A stretch of DNA of 64,000 nucleotides from CAIYRG01 sp964494505 (GTDB taxonomy: Bacteria; Pseudomonadota; Alphaproteobacteria; Micropepsales; Micropepsaceae): NCBI GenBank assembly GCA_964494505.1, contig CAZBRO010000001.1, positions 248,001 to 312,000 of the forward strand, read 5' to 3'. The translations under genes and the position numbers were made by a program. Shown piece by piece: positions 25,573 to 35,275 of the stretch. Every line of letters starts with the position of its first letter. The first letter of the stretch is position 1. The notes below the pieces were generated by a model, which was not told where the DNA came from, did no database searches, and saw only the letters and a list, made by a program, of their open reading frames with translations.

Positions 25573-28014
25573 ATGACCGAGTCGAGTTTGCCGCCCTCAT
25601 CCCCCGAACACCCTCCCGCGGAAGGCCATTTGTCGGCCGTTCTGCCGCTGCGGGACATCGTCGTATTCCCCCATATGATCGTGCCTCTCTTCGTCGGCCG
25701 CGAAAAATCCGTGCGCGCGCTCGAAGAGGTCATGACCGAGGAGAAGCAGATTCTCCTTCTGACGCAGAAGAATGCCGGCGAGGACGATCCCTCCCCGGAT
25801 GGCCTCTATCGCATCGGCACGCTTGCAACCGTGCTGCAGCTTCTGAAGCTTCCCGATCAGACCGTCCGGGTCCTTGTCGAGGGCAAGTCGCGCGCCCGCG
25901 TGAAGAGCTTTTCGCCTCGCACCGATTTCTTCCAGGCGATGATCGAAACCATCCCCGAGCAGGCCGGCGAGCCTCAGGAGATTGAGGCGCTGGTGCGCTC
26001 GGTGAAGACCAATTTCGAAAGCTACATCAAGCTCAACAAGAAAGTGCCGGCCGAGACGCTGGCCTCCGTCGCCCAGATCGACGACGCGGCCAAGCTTGCC
26101 GATACGGTTGCCTCGCATCTGACCGTGAAGATTCCCGATCGCCAGCAATTGCTGGAGACGCTGAATACGGTGGAACGCCTTGAGCGCGTGCTCGGCCTCA
26201 TCGAGGGCGAGATCGGCGTCTTGCAGGTCGAGCGGAAAATCCGCAGCCGCGTGAAGCGCCAGATGGAGAAGACGCAGCGCGAATATTATTTGAACGAGCA
26301 GTTGAAGGCGATCCAGAAGGAGCTTGGCGAAGGCGAGGAAGGCCGCGACGAGCTGGCCGAACTCGAAGAGCGCATCAAGAAGACCAAGCTCTCCAAGGAA
26401 GCGCGCGACAAGGCGCAGGCCGAGGTCAAGAAGCTCCGCTCCATGAGCCCGATGTCGGCGGAAGCCACCGTCGTGCGCAATTACCTGGACTGGATGCTGT
26501 CGCTCCCCTGGGGCAAGCGCTCGAAGATCAAGAAGGACATCGCGCTGGCCGAAAAGGTGCTGCACGAGGACCATTTCGGTCTCGACAAGGTCAAGGAGCG
26601 CATCCTGGAATATCTCGCGGTGCAGAGCCGTGCGGGCAAGATGAAAGGCCCGATCCTCTGCCTCGTGGGACCCCCGGGCGTGGGCAAGACCTCGCTCGGC
26701 AAGTCGATTGCGCGCGCCACGGGCCGCGAATTCGTCCGCATGTCCTTGGGCGGCGTGCGGGACGAAGCCGAAATCCGCGGTCACCGGCGCACCTATATCG
26801 GCTCCATGCCGGGCAAGATCATCCAGTCCATGAAGAAGGCGAAGACGGCGAACCCGCTCTTCCTTCTGGACGAGATCGACAAGCTGGGCGCGGACTGGCG
26901 CGGCGATCCTTCGGCGGCACTTCTCGAAGTGCTCGACCCGGAGCAGAACCACGCCTTCAACGACCATTACCTGGAAGTCGATTTCGACCTCTCCGACGTG
27001 ATGTTCATCACCACGGCCAATACGCTGCGCATGCCGCAGCCGCTGATGGACCGCATGGAGATCATCCGCATCCCCGGCTACACCGAGGATGAGAAGGTCG
27101 AGATCGCCAAACGCCATCTTCTGCCCAAGCAGATCAAATCGCACGGGCTGAAGGACCATGAATGGTCGATCACCGACGCAGCACTCCGCGATCTCATCCG
27201 CTATTACACGCGGGAGGCGGGCGTTCGTAATCTCGAACGCGAACTTGCCAATCTTGCGCGCAAGGCGGTGAAGGAGATCGTCTCGGGCAAGGCAAAGACC
27301 ATCGAGGTCACGGCCGAAAATCTCGGCGAATATGCGGGCGTGCGTAAGTTCCGCTACGGCGAGATGGAGGGCGAGGACCAAGTGGGCGTCGTCACGGGCC
27401 TTGCCTGGACCGAAGTGGGCGGCGAAACGCTGACCATCGAATCGGTCATGGTGCCCGGCAAGGGACGCTTCCAGGCGACCGGCAAGCTCGGTGAGGTGAT
27501 GAAGGAATCGATCGACGCGGCGCGTTCCTACGCGAAGTCCCGGGCGATCACCTTCGGCATCAAGCCGCCGCTGTTCGACAAGCGCGACATCCACGTCCAT
27601 GTGCCCGAAGGCGCCACTCCCAAGGATGGTCCGTCCGCGGGCGTGGCGATGGCCACCTCCATCATCTCGGTGCTGACCGGAATCCCGGTCCGCCGCGATG
27701 TGGCAATGACGGGCGAGATCACGCTTCGGGGCCGCGTGCTGCCGATCGGCGGCTTGAAGGAGAAGCTGCTGGCGGCCTTGCGCACCGGCATCAAGACCGT
27801 GGTCATCCCGTCCGAGAACGAGAAGGACCTCGCGGAAATCCCCGACAATGTGAAGAAGGGGATGGAGATCGTTCCGGTCTCGACCATGGAGGATGTGCTG
27901 AAGATCGCGCTCATCCGCCAGCCGATCCCGGTGGTCTGGGAGGAGCCGGAAGAGCCGGCGCCCCCCACCCGCATCGTCGAAGATGGGGCGGAGGACGCGG
28001 TGGTAACCCACTAG
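25573..28014 (+). CDS. lon: ATP-dependent protease Lon (La), S16 family
   Basis: An 813-residue protein from the ATG at 25573, with AAGGAG seven bases upstream; this start gives the usual length. The N-terminal LAN domain begins SAVLPLRDIVVFPHMIVPLFVGR. A coiled region follows, then the AAA+ module (GPPGVGKTSLGKS Walker A; FLLDEIDK Walker B) and the C-terminal Ser-Lys protease domain with KDGPSAGVAMA (catalytic Ser) and LPIGGLKEKLLAALR (catalytic Lys). It degrades damaged and regulatory proteins in the cytoplasm. A strong terminator follows at 28045. Confidence 0.97.
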   Translation: MTESSLPPSSPEHPPAEGHLSAVLPLRDIVVFPHMIVPLFVGREKSVRALEEVMTEEKQILLLTQKNAGEDDPSPDGLYRIGTLATVLQLLKLPDQTVRVLVEGKSRARVKSFSPRTDFFQAMIETIPEQAGEPQEIEALVRSVKTNFESYIKLNKKVPAETLASVAQIDDAAKLADTVASHLTVKIPDRQQLLETLNTVERLERVLGLIEGEIGVLQVERKIRSRVKRQMEKTQREYYLNEQLKAIQKELGEGEEGRDELAELEERIKKTKLSKEARDKAQAEVKKLRSMSPMSAEATVVRNYLDWMLSLPWGKRSKIKKDIALAEKVLHEDHFGLDKVKERILEYLAVQSRAGKMKGPILCLVGPPGVGKTSLGKSIARATGREFVRMSLGGVRDEAEIRGHRRTYIGSMPGKIIQSMKKAKTANPLFLLDEIDKLGADWRGDPSAALLEVLDPEQNHAFNDHYLEVDFDLSDVMFITTANTLRMPQPLMDRMEIIRIPGYTEDEKVEIAKRHLLPKQIKSHGLKDHEWSITDAALRDLIRYYTREAGVRNLERELANLARKAVKEIVSGKAKTIEVTAENLGEYAGVRKFRYGEMEGEDQVGVVTGLAWTEVGGETLTIESVMVPGKGRFQATGKLGEVMKESIDAARSYAKSRAITFGIKPPLFDKRDIHVHVPEGATPKDGPSAGVAMATSIISVLTGIPVRRDVAMTGEITLRGRVLPIGGLKEKLLAALRTGIKTVVIPSENEKDLAEIPDNVKKGMEIVPVSTMEDVLKIALIRQPIPVVWEEPEEPAPPTRIVEDGAEDAVVTH

Positions 28015-28044
28015 TCCCGGCCCGAAATCGGCCCTAAACGGCTA

Positions 28045-28082
28045 ACGCCCCCGCAGGTTTCTCCTCGCGGGGGCGTTTTTTT
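28045..28082 (+). terminator. rho-independent terminator after lon
   Basis: The 10-bp stem ACGCCCCCGC (28045-28054) pairs perfectly with GCGGGGGCGT (28067-28076) around a 12-base loop, followed directly by a run of seven T. It lies about 30 bases after the lon stop and separates lon from the HU gene. Confidence 0.9.
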
Positions 28083-28095
28083 GTCGGATCAAGCT

Positions 28096-28125
28096 TTGAC
28101 GCCACGGGAAAACCCGCCGTAAGCT
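28096..28125 (+). promoter_or_regulatory. candidate sigma-70 promoter for the HU gene
   Basis: TTGACG at 28096-28101 and TAAGCT at 28120-28125 with an 18-base spacer lie between the lon terminator and the HU start at 28167. The -35 box is close to consensus; the -10 box is weak. Confidence 0.4.
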
Positions 28126-28166
28126 TGCGAGTCGGGGGAGGCACCCGGCGGATCAGGAGAACGCCC

Positions 28167-28442
28167 GTGAACAAGAACGATCTGGTTCAGAAGCTGACCG
28201 AGCGGACAGGGCTGTCCAAGATGGACGCTCAGAAGGCCGTTGACGGCGTGTTCGATACGATCACGGACGTGCTGAAGACGGGCGAAGAGGTCCGGGTCAG
28301 CGGTTTCGGGGTTTTCGCGGTGTCGTCGCGGGCAGGCGGTAAAGGCCGCAATCCCCAGACGGGCGCGGAGATCGAGATCAAGGCGTCCAAGGCTGCGCGG
28401 TTTCGCGCCGGCAAGCCGCTCAAGGACGCGTTGAACGCTTGA
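28167..28442 (+). CDS. DNA-binding protein HU
   Basis: A 91-residue HU/IHF-family protein from the GTG at 28167, with AGGAGA seven bases upstream (28155-28160). It begins VNKNDLVQKLTERTGLSK and has the family signature around FGVFAVSSRAGGKGRNPQTG, the DNA-binding beta-arm, ending in AGKPLKDAL. HU bends and compacts DNA in the nucleoid. The order lon - HU - tRNA-Val is common in alphaproteobacteria, where this gene is usually called hupB. Confidence 0.93.
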   Translation: MNKNDLVQKLTERTGLSKMDAQKAVDGVFDTITDVLKTGEEVRVSGFGVFAVSSRAGGKGRNPQTGAEIEIKASKAARFRAGKPLKDALNA

Positions 28443-28464
28443 GATAGTTGCGCCCTTTAGGTTT

Positions 28465-28540
28465 GGGCGGTTAGCTCAGCTGGTAGAGCACATCGTTTAC
28501 ACCGATGTGGCCGGCGGTTCGAATCCGTCACCGCCCACCA
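28465..28540 (+). tRNA. tRNA-Val (anticodon UAC)
   Basis: 76 bases with CCA encoded. The acceptor stem GGGCGGT pairs with ACCGCCC; D arm GCTCAGCTGGTAGAGC; anticodon stem CATCG/CGATG around TTTACAC with anticodon TAC; T arm with GGTTCGAATCC. All cloverleaf elements are present. Confidence 0.96.
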
Positions 28541-28682
28541 GCCTTCACGCAGGAAGCGAGAGAAGGCGGGCCGCATCATCGGCGAGCCAAGGCCCGGCCA
28601 GCTTTAGCGGCCGTCGGAAGGTGAAGGCGAATCCGGCCGGCCTTGTGTATAATCTCGAAGTTCGAAGAGTGGTGCCCTTTCG

Positions 28683-30371
28683 ATGAATCGCATGGACAGA
28701 CCGGACATTCCGATCGACCTCGCGTCCTCGCCGGATTTCGAGCTCGGCCAGGTGCAGGTGCGCCCCTCGACGCGCGAGATCGAAGGCCAGGGCTGGAAGG
28801 ACGTCCTGGAGCCCCGCGTCATGCAGGTATTCGTTGCCCTCGCCCAGGCCGGGGGCGCCGTCGTCTCGCGCGACAATCTCGTCCAACGCTGCTGGGACGG
28901 CAGAATCGTAGGCGAAGATGCGCTGACCCGGTGCATCGCGAAAATCCGCAGCCTCTCGGACACCGACCGCCGCCGCAGCTTCATCGTGGAGACCGTTCCG
29001 CGCGTCGGCTACCGCCTGAGCACGGCGGTGCCGGCCGAGGAGCAGAAGCAGTGCATTTCCATCTGCGTGCTCCCCTTCGCCAATATGAGCGGCGATCCGG
29101 AACAGGAATATTTCAGCGACGGCGTCACGGCCGACATCATCACCGATCTTTCCAAAGTGTCCGCGCTGTCGGTCGTCTCGCGCAACACCGCCTTCACCTT
29201 CAAGGGCAAGCCGATCGACGTCGCTCAAGTGGCGCGCCAATTGAAGGTCAGCCACATCGTCGAAGGCAGCATCCGCAAATTCGGCAACAGCGTGCGCATC
29301 ACCGCTCAGCTCATCGACGGCGCGAGCGACACCCATGTCTGGGCTGAGCGCTACGACCGCGACCTGAAGGATATTTTCGCGCTGCAGGACGAAATCTCCC
29401 AGGCCATCGTCTCGGCGCTGAAGCTGAAGCTGCTGGCGTCGGAGAAAGAGACCATCGGAGCCCGCTCCACGACACAGCCCGAAGCCTACAAGCTTTATCT
29501 GATGGCGCGGCACTACAGTCTTCTCGGCAATCCCCGCCACCGGGAGATCATCGTTCGCCTGTGCCGGCGTGCGCTCGAGATCGATCCCAATTATGCCCGC
29601 GCCTGGGCGCTTCTCGCGGTGAGCGAGGCCAACATGCTGTTGAACGGCGACAAGCCCGAAGGCAATGCCTGGGACGCCGCCCAGCGCGCGCTTTCGCTCG
29701 ATCCCAATCTTGCCGAGGCACACGCTGCCAGGGGCCGCGTATTGGCCGACACGGAGGCCTATGGCGAGGCGCTGGCCGAGCACGAGATCGCGCTCAGCCT
29801 CGATCCGGATTCCTACGAGGTCAATGTCGCGGCCGGCCGTTGCTTTATCCATATGCGCCGCTTCGAGGACGCGATCCGTTGCCTGGAAAAGGCTGCGACG
29901 GTTGCGCCGACCGAGTTCTCGGCCTCGGGCATGATCATTCAATGCTACCGGACGATCGGCGACAGCAAAGCCGAGCAGCAGGCCGCGCGGCGCTCTCTCG
30001 CCCGCGTCGAAAAGGTCATAGAGCTGCAGCCTGAGCATGGCACTGCGATGAGTTTCGGCGTGCTCGCGCTGACCAGCCTCGGCGAAACCGAGCGGGCCAA
30101 GGAGTGGGCGGAGCGCGCGGTGCTGCTCGATCCGGACAACACCAATCTGCTCTACAATCTCGCGTGCAGCCGGGTCTATGCGGGCGCCTGCGACGACGCG
30201 CTCGATCTCCTGGAGGAATACATAAGACGGGCGCCGTTGCAGTGCCTGGGCTGCATGAAGGCGGACAGCGACCTCGATCCGCTGCGCGATTTGCCGCGTT
30301 TCCACGCCATCGTTAATGCGGCCGCGGATCGCCTCTCGAAAGTCACGCGCGCAGAGACGGCGCAGTCGTAA
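28683..30371 (+). CDS. CadC-type winged-helix regulator with TolB-like domain and TPRs
   Basis: A 562-residue protein. Residues ~20-115 form an OmpR/PhoB-type winged helix (FELGQVQVRPSTREIEG, VVSRDNLVQRCWDGRIVGEDALTRCI, VPRVGYRL). There is no receiver domain. Residues ~125-250 contain LPFANMSGDPEQEYFSDG, the TolB/adenylate-cyclase-associated module usual in these fusions, followed by HIVEGSIRK. The remainder is TPR-like, with a Cys-rich patch near residue 500 (CSRVYAGACDD). I see no clear transmembrane helix, so it is probably cytoplasmic. It is the first gene after tRNA-Val and may control its neighbours, but no binding site is visible. Confidence 0.8.
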   Translation: MNRMDRPDIPIDLASSPDFELGQVQVRPSTREIEGQGWKDVLEPRVMQVFVALAQAGGAVVSRDNLVQRCWDGRIVGEDALTRCIAKIRSLSDTDRRRSFIVETVPRVGYRLSTAVPAEEQKQCISICVLPFANMSGDPEQEYFSDGVTADIITDLSKVSALSVVSRNTAFTFKGKPIDVAQVARQLKVSHIVEGSIRKFGNSVRITAQLIDGASDTHVWAERYDRDLKDIFALQDEISQAIVSALKLKLLASEKETIGARSTTQPEAYKLYLMARHYSLLGNPRHREIIVRLCRRALEIDPNYARAWALLAVSEANMLLNGDKPEGNAWDAAQRALSLDPNLAEAHAARGRVLADTEAYGEALAEHEIALSLDPDSYEVNVAAGRCFIHMRRFEDAIRCLEKAATVAPTEFSASGMIIQCYRTIGDSKAEQQAARRSLARVEKVIELQPEHGTAMSFGVLALTSLGETERAKEWAERAVLLDPDNTNLLYNLACSRVYAGACDDALDLLEEYIRRAPLQCLGCMKADSDLDPLRDLPRFHAIVNAAADRLSKVTRAETAQS

Positions 30372-30424
30372 AGGATAGGGTGACGGCAGCTCGACGGGCG
30401 GACGCGGGAATCAGGAGCGAAGCG

Positions 30425-32266
30425 ATGAGCACGAAAACCGGATTATCGAGGGCGGCGGCGGTTCTCATGTTGGGCACGGCGGCTGCGGCTCTTTGCGCCT
30501 GCCAGAAGACGGAAGCCGGGGCGGCTGCCGGTAACGCGGCAGGGGCGCCTCAGGATGCAAAGAGCTTCATCGCCAAAGCCGAAACCGATCTTGCCACCGA
30601 AGGCGAGTACGACAACCGCGCCAATTGGGTGCAGAACAACTTCATCACCGACGACACCAACTTCCTCGTCGCCAAAGCCGACGCCGAACAGAACTCCATG
30701 GCGACCCGCTATGCCAAGGACGCCGCGCGGTTCGACAAGGCCGACACCGATCCGGTGACCAAGCGCAAGCTCGAACTTCTGAAGCGCGCGCTCACGCTGC
30801 CCGCGCCGGACCGTCCCGGTGCGGCCGAGGAATTGGCCAAGCTCAGCTCCAAGCTGACGAGCGAATATTCCACCGGCAAGATCAGCTTCAAGGGCAAGAC
30901 CATTACGCTCGACGATGCCGAGGACCTGATGCGCACCTCGCGCAATCCCGCCGATCTGAAGATTCTGTGGGAAGGCTGGCACGCGATTTCGCCGCCGATG
31001 AAGAACGATTACGCGCAGCTTGTTTCGCTCGCCAATGAAGGTTCGAAAGAGCTCGGCTACAAGGATACGGGCGTGCTCTGGCGCTCCTGGTACGACATGG
31101 ATCCCGACGCCTTCGCGGCCAAGATGGACCAGCTCTGGACCCAGGTGAAGCCGTTCTACGACAATCTGCATTGCTATGTGCGCGGGCGTCTGAACGAGAC
31201 ATATGGCGATGCCGTACAGCCCAAGACGGGTCCCATCCGCGCCGATCTCACCGGCAATATGTGGGCGCAAAGCTGGTCGAATATTTACGACGTGGTCGCG
31301 CCCAAGGGCATGAAGTCGAGCTACAGCCTCGACAATTTGCTGACCTCGCACAAATACGACGCGGTCAAGCTGACGCAGACCGCAGAGGGCTTCTACACCT
31401 CGCTCGGGTTTCCGCCGCTGCCCGACACGTTCTGGCAGCGTTCGCTGCTGGAGCGGCCGCGCGACCGCGAGGTGGTGTGCCACGCCTCGGCCTGGGACAT
31501 CGACGACAAGAACGATATCCGCGTGAAGGCGTGCCTCAGGATGAACGCGGACGATTTCTACACCATCCATCACGAGCTCGGTCACAACTTCTATCAGCGC
31601 GCTTATGCCGGGCAGCCTTATCTCTTCAAGAACGGCGCCAATGACGGCTTCCACGAAGCGATCGGCGATTTCGCCGGCCTGAACGCGGTGACGCCCACCT
31701 ATCTGAAACAGATCGGCCTGCTTGACACCGTGCCGGGCGCGAACGAGGACATCCCGTTCCTGCTGAACATGGCGCTCGACAAGATTGCCTTCCTGCCGTT
31801 CGGGCTCCTGATCGACAAATGGCGCTGGGGCGTGTTCTCCGGCGAGATCACGCCTGAGCATTACAACGATGCGTGGTGGGATTTGCGCACCAAATACCAG
31901 GGTGTTGCGCCGCCTGCGCCGCGCCCGGCCGATGCCTTCGACCCGGGCGCCAAGTTCCACATCCCCAACAGCACGCCCTATGCGCGCTATTTCCTGGCCT
32001 TCGTCTATGAATTCCAATTCTATCGCGCGGCCTGCCATCAGGCCGGCTGGCAGGGTCCGCTCAACCGCTGCTCGGTGTTCGGCAACAAGGAGGTCGGCGC
32101 GAAGTTCGCCGCCATGCTGGAAAAAGGCGAATCCCAGCCCTGGACCAAGACGCTCGCCGAATTCACCGGCGAGAACGACATCGACGCGAGCGCGATTGCG
32201 GATTATTTCGCGCCGCTGAACGCCTGGCTGGCGGAGCAGAGCAAGGGGCAGGCCTGCGGCTGGTGA
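30425..32266 (+). CDS. M2-family (ACE-like) metallopeptidase, lipoprotein
   Basis: Predicted 613 residues from the ATG at 30425 (CAGGAG upstream). The N-terminus is a lipoprotein signal with a hydrophobic stretch ending AAALCAC, so lipidation at Cys24 or Cys26 is likely. The zinc motif HELGH is at residues 383-387, and the downstream Glu ligand is in NDGFHEAIGDF. Length and the DPDAFAAKMDQLW and YAGQPYLF surroundings fit bacterial peptidyl-dipeptidase A relatives, which remove C-terminal dipeptides. The predicted site of action is the periplasm, anchored to a membrane. Confidence 0.88.
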   Translation: MSTKTGLSRAAAVLMLGTAAAALCACQKTEAGAAAGNAAGAPQDAKSFIAKAETDLATEGEYDNRANWVQNNFITDDTNFLVAKADAEQNSMATRYAKDAARFDKADTDPVTKRKLELLKRALTLPAPDRPGAAEELAKLSSKLTSEYSTGKISFKGKTITLDDAEDLMRTSRNPADLKILWEGWHAISPPMKNDYAQLVSLANEGSKELGYKDTGVLWRSWYDMDPDAFAAKMDQLWTQVKPFYDNLHCYVRGRLNETYGDAVQPKTGPIRADLTGNMWAQSWSNIYDVVAPKGMKSSYSLDNLLTSHKYDAVKLTQTAEGFYTSLGFPPLPDTFWQRSLLERPRDREVVCHASAWDIDDKNDIRVKACLRMNADDFYTIHHELGHNFYQRAYAGQPYLFKNGANDGFHEAIGDFAGLNAVTPTYLKQIGLLDTVPGANEDIPFLLNMALDKIAFLPFGLLIDKWRWGVFSGEITPEHYNDAWWDLRTKYQGVAPPAPRPADAFDPGAKFHIPNSTPYARYFLAFVYEFQFYRAACHQAGWQGPLNRCSVFGNKEVGAKFAAMLEKGESQPWTKTLAEFTGENDIDASAIADYFAPLNAWLAEQSKGQACGW

Positions 32267-32362
32267 GCAGTTGGCCGTTCCAGCGTTAAGGTACTGGCAG
32301 ATATCCGATTCCCGGATAAAACTAAGATAGTCCGATCACGCGCCGGGCACGGGGCTGCCGTC

Positions 32363-33397
32363 ATGCGAATCCTGCTTATCCGCCGGGGATTGTTTCCACC
32401 GGATTTGTTCGCCGGTTCGGAAATGAACCTCTACTGGCTGTGCCGGATGCTGGCCGCAAACGGCCATGAGATCGTTGCGGCCACCTGCGCGTTCGGGCCA
32501 GCCGATGCCCCGGCTGTGCTCGACCCGCAATGCGGCTTTCCGGTCTATCGCGCTCCGGATCTGTTCAATTCGGTCCCCGCCGCGCTGGCGCAATTCGAGC
32601 CCGACGTTTTCGTCGTGACGGAATGCGGTCCCTGGGTGAACGGTCTGCCCGAGCGCGTGTTGAAAGGTCCGCTCGTCATCTATGAGCAGGACGTTTCGAG
32701 TTCGGGCAACGACATGGCCGCCGAGATCAGGGCGCACGCCCAATTCGTCGCCAATTCTCCGGCCTGCCAGCGCAATCTGAAAGATGTGCTGGGCGTCGAG
32801 AGCGTCGTCGTCCGTCCGTTGTTCGGGGTGGACCGTTATGCCGGAATCGAGCGGACCGGCGAGAATGTGCTGTTCGTCTCCCTGCAGCTCCGCAAAGGGG
32901 CGGACGTCGCCATTCGCATCGCGCAGGCGCGGCCCAATGTGCCGTTCATCTTCGTGGAAAGCTGGACACGGGATGCGACCCAGACCCAGGCTTTGCGCGA
33001 CTATGTAAGCGGCATTCCGAACATCACGCGGCTTGCCAATCAGCCCGGGCTCGCCGATGTGATGCCGATGATCAAGCTTCTCCTGATGCCGAGCCGCTCG
33101 CAGGAATCCTGGGGCCGCACGGCAACGGAAGCGCAAATCTGCGGCATTCCGGTTCTCGGCACGGCGCGCGGCAACCTGCCTGCAACGATCGGCGAAGGCG
33201 GGGTGACGCTCGACCCCGACGAACCCATCGAGCGGTGGCTCGCCGCTTTCGACCGGATCATGGACGATCCTTCGGTTTATGAGGATTTGTCGCGAAAGGC
33301 CCGCGAGCACGGCCGCGAGATGACGCAAGAGATCGAGCGCGCCTATCGCACGTTCGAACAGGTGCTTCACGATACGGCTGTCAGGGGCCGGGCGTGA
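32363..33397 (+). CDS. glycosyltransferase family 4
   Basis: A 344-residue GT-B protein starting MRILLIRRGLFPPDLFAGSE, with the acceptor-side Gly/Ser loop typical of GT4. The C-terminal half has NVLFVSLQLRKGADVAI, then LLMPSRSQESWGRTATEAQ with the two donor-site glutamates, and GIPVLGTARGNLP. Sugar and acceptor are unknown. Its stop overlaps the GTG of the following LpxL-like gene (GTGA at 33394), so the two enzymes probably act on the same lipid or glycolipid; that is an inference. Confidence 0.82.
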   Translation: MRILLIRRGLFPPDLFAGSEMNLYWLCRMLAANGHEIVAATCAFGPADAPAVLDPQCGFPVYRAPDLFNSVPAALAQFEPDVFVVTECGPWVNGLPERVLKGPLVIYEQDVSSSGNDMAAEIRAHAQFVANSPACQRNLKDVLGVESVVVRPLFGVDRYAGIERTGENVLFVSLQLRKGADVAIRIAQARPNVPFIFVESWTRDATQTQALRDYVSGIPNITRLANQPGLADVMPMIKLLLMPSRSQESWGRTATEAQICGIPVLGTARGNLPATIGEGGVTLDPDEPIERWLAAFDRIMDDPSVYEDLSRKAREHGREMTQEIERAYRTFEQVLHDTAVRGRA

Positions 33398-34395
33398 TCG
33401 CGGACGGTCCGTCGAACGTCAAATTCGTGCGCCTGCCCGCCAAAGCGGCAAAGACTCGCAAGGCGGTGTCGAAAGGTGACGCCGCGATTGTCTTCCGCCT
33501 TTTCGTGTCGCTGGGGATCGCCTGGGTTCTGCCGCGCAAATGGTGGCCGTCCCTTGCGCGCCATACCTCGCGGCTGGGCGCGTTTCTTGCGGGCAAGACC
33601 ACAGCCGCGGTCGCCTCCCGCATGGCGCGCGCGCTGGGAGACAATTCCGGCGAGACGAGCGCGCGCTTGGCTTCAGACCTGCACGCCGCGCGCTATGAAG
33701 TCGCGTTCCAGTGCCTGCGGGGATACCGGCCGGGCGGCTGGCATCCCAAGATAACCGTGCATGGGGGCGAGCGGATCGGCGAGGCGCTCAAGCTCGGGAA
33801 AGGATGCGTTCTCTGGGTGGCGCATTTTGTCTTCGCGCCCAATGTCGCGAAGGTCGGATTGAGCCGATTGGGTTATCGCGTCAGCCATCTGAGCCGGCCG
33901 GACCACGGCTTTTCATCGACCCGGTTCGGCATTCGCACTCTCAATCGGGTGCGCTCCGGGTTCGAAGATCGCTATCTCGCGGAGCGGATCACCTTCGACA
34001 GAGCCCATCCGGCCTCCGCACTGATGCGGGCGCGAAAGACGGTGGCGAAGAACGGCATCGTGTCCTTCACCGCGGGAGCCTGGGAGGGAAGCTCGGTGGT
34101 CGAGGCCGATTTCCTCGGGAGCCGCATCGCTCTTGCGCTGGGTCCGGTCTGGCTGGCGCGCACGAGCGGCGCCGTGCTGCTCCCGGTCTTCGCCATGCGG
34201 ACCGGCGGGGCCGACGAATTCGTGGTGGAAGTGGGCGAACCGATCGATGTGCCGGCGGCACTTCCCGAATCCGAATGCATGGAGCAGGCGGCCCGGACAT
34301 TTCTTCAACGGCACGTGCCGCATATGCGAAAATATCCGGGGCAATGGCGTGCCTGGTCGTCGCTTCACGATCCGGGGACGAAGCCGCAATCCTGA
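33394..34395 (+). CDS. LpxL/HtrB-like lysophospholipid acyltransferase with altered active site
   Basis: A 333-residue protein with a basic N-terminus and a hydrophobic segment near residues 28-45, as in inner-membrane late acyltransferases of lipid A synthesis. The family catalytic motif HX4(D/E) should be in GCVLWVAHFVFAPN: the His is there, but the position five residues later is Pro instead of an acid. Later blocks (GIVSFTAGAWEGSS and VWLARTSGAVLLPVF) fit the LPLAT fold. It may be a divergent or inactive acyltransferase. The overlap with the preceding GT4 gene suggests a shared glycolipid pathway. Confidence 0.65.
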   Translation: MIADGPSNVKFVRLPAKAAKTRKAVSKGDAAIVFRLFVSLGIAWVLPRKWWPSLARHTSRLGAFLAGKTTAAVASRMARALGDNSGETSARLASDLHAARYEVAFQCLRGYRPGGWHPKITVHGGERIGEALKLGKGCVLWVAHFVFAPNVAKVGLSRLGYRVSHLSRPDHGFSSTRFGIRTLNRVRSGFEDRYLAERITFDRAHPASALMRARKTVAKNGIVSFTAGAWEGSSVVEADFLGSRIALALGPVWLARTSGAVLLPVFAMRTGGADEFVVEVGEPIDVPAALPESECMEQAARTFLQRHVPHMRKYPGQWRAWSSLHDPGTKPQS

Positions 34396-34408
34396 CCGAG
34401 ACAAGGCT

Positions 34409-35158
34409 ATGGGCGCGAAGATTTACATCGGCATCGGCGGCTGGACCTATGAGCCCTGGCGCGGCGTCTTCTACCCTGGCGACCTGCCGCAGAAGCGCGA
34501 ACTGGAATTCGCCAGCCGCAAGCTCACCTCCATCGAGGTCAACGGCACCTATTATTCGGGCTTCAAGCCGCAGACCTTCGCCAAATGGCGCGAGGAGACC
34601 CCCGACGGGTTCGTCTTCGCGCTGAAGGCTTCCCGTTTCTGCACCAACCGCAAGGTCCTTGCGAGCGCGGAGGAATCCGTCGCCCGCTTCGTAGGCCAGG
34701 GCATCGCCGAACTCGGCGACCGGTTGGGACCGATCAACTGGCAATTCATGGGCACCAAGAAATTCGATGCGGAAGATTTCGAAGCCTTCCTGAAGCTGCT
34801 GCCGCGCGAGGTTCAGGGCCTCCCGCTGCGGCACGCGCTGGAGGTTCGGCACGCGAGCTTCAAGGACGAGCGCTTCTACGATCTCGCCCGCCGCTACGGC
34901 GCGGCCATCATTCTCGCCGATGGCGAAGACTTCCCCCTGATCGAGGAGCCAACCGCCGATTTCACCTATGCGCGGCTGATGCGGACCAAGGACGATGTCG
35001 CCACCGGTTACACCAAGCCCGAGCTCGATGCGTTTGCCAAACGGGCCAAAGCCTGGGCGAAGCGGGGCGATGCCTTCGTCTATTTCATCTCGGGGGCCAA
35101 GGTCCGCGCCCCGGCCGCCGCCGAGGCTCTGATCGCGCGGGTGAACGGATCGCGTTAG
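34409..35158 (+). CDS. DUF72 family protein
   Basis: Predicted 249 residues from the ATG at 34409 (MGAKIYIGIGGWTYEPWRG); the frame upstream overlaps the previous gene and is discarded. YIGIGGWTY, FYPGDLPQKRELEFAS, SIEVNGTYYSG and FALKASRFCTN are hallmarks of DUF72, a TIM-barrel family of unknown biochemical role. It follows the acyltransferase by 13 bases and may be in the same transcript. I infer no function. Confidence 0.85.
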   Translation: MGAKIYIGIGGWTYEPWRGVFYPGDLPQKRELEFASRKLTSIEVNGTYYSGFKPQTFAKWREETPDGFVFALKASRFCTNRKVLASAEESVARFVGQGIAELGDRLGPINWQFMGTKKFDAEDFEAFLKLLPREVQGLPLRHALEVRHASFKDERFYDLARRYGAAIILADGEDFPLIEEPTADFTYARLMRTKDDVATGYTKPELDAFAKRAKAWAKRGDAFVYFISGAKVRAPAAAEALIARVNGSR

Positions 35159-35275
35159 ATTCCGCACCCCCGTCCGTGCTAGCAAACCCCATCCGACAAC
35201 GCTTTTCGCCGAATTCATGCGCCATTCAGCCGCGGCGCGGTACAAAGAGGGGCCTTTCGACGTGATGTGCCGCCG

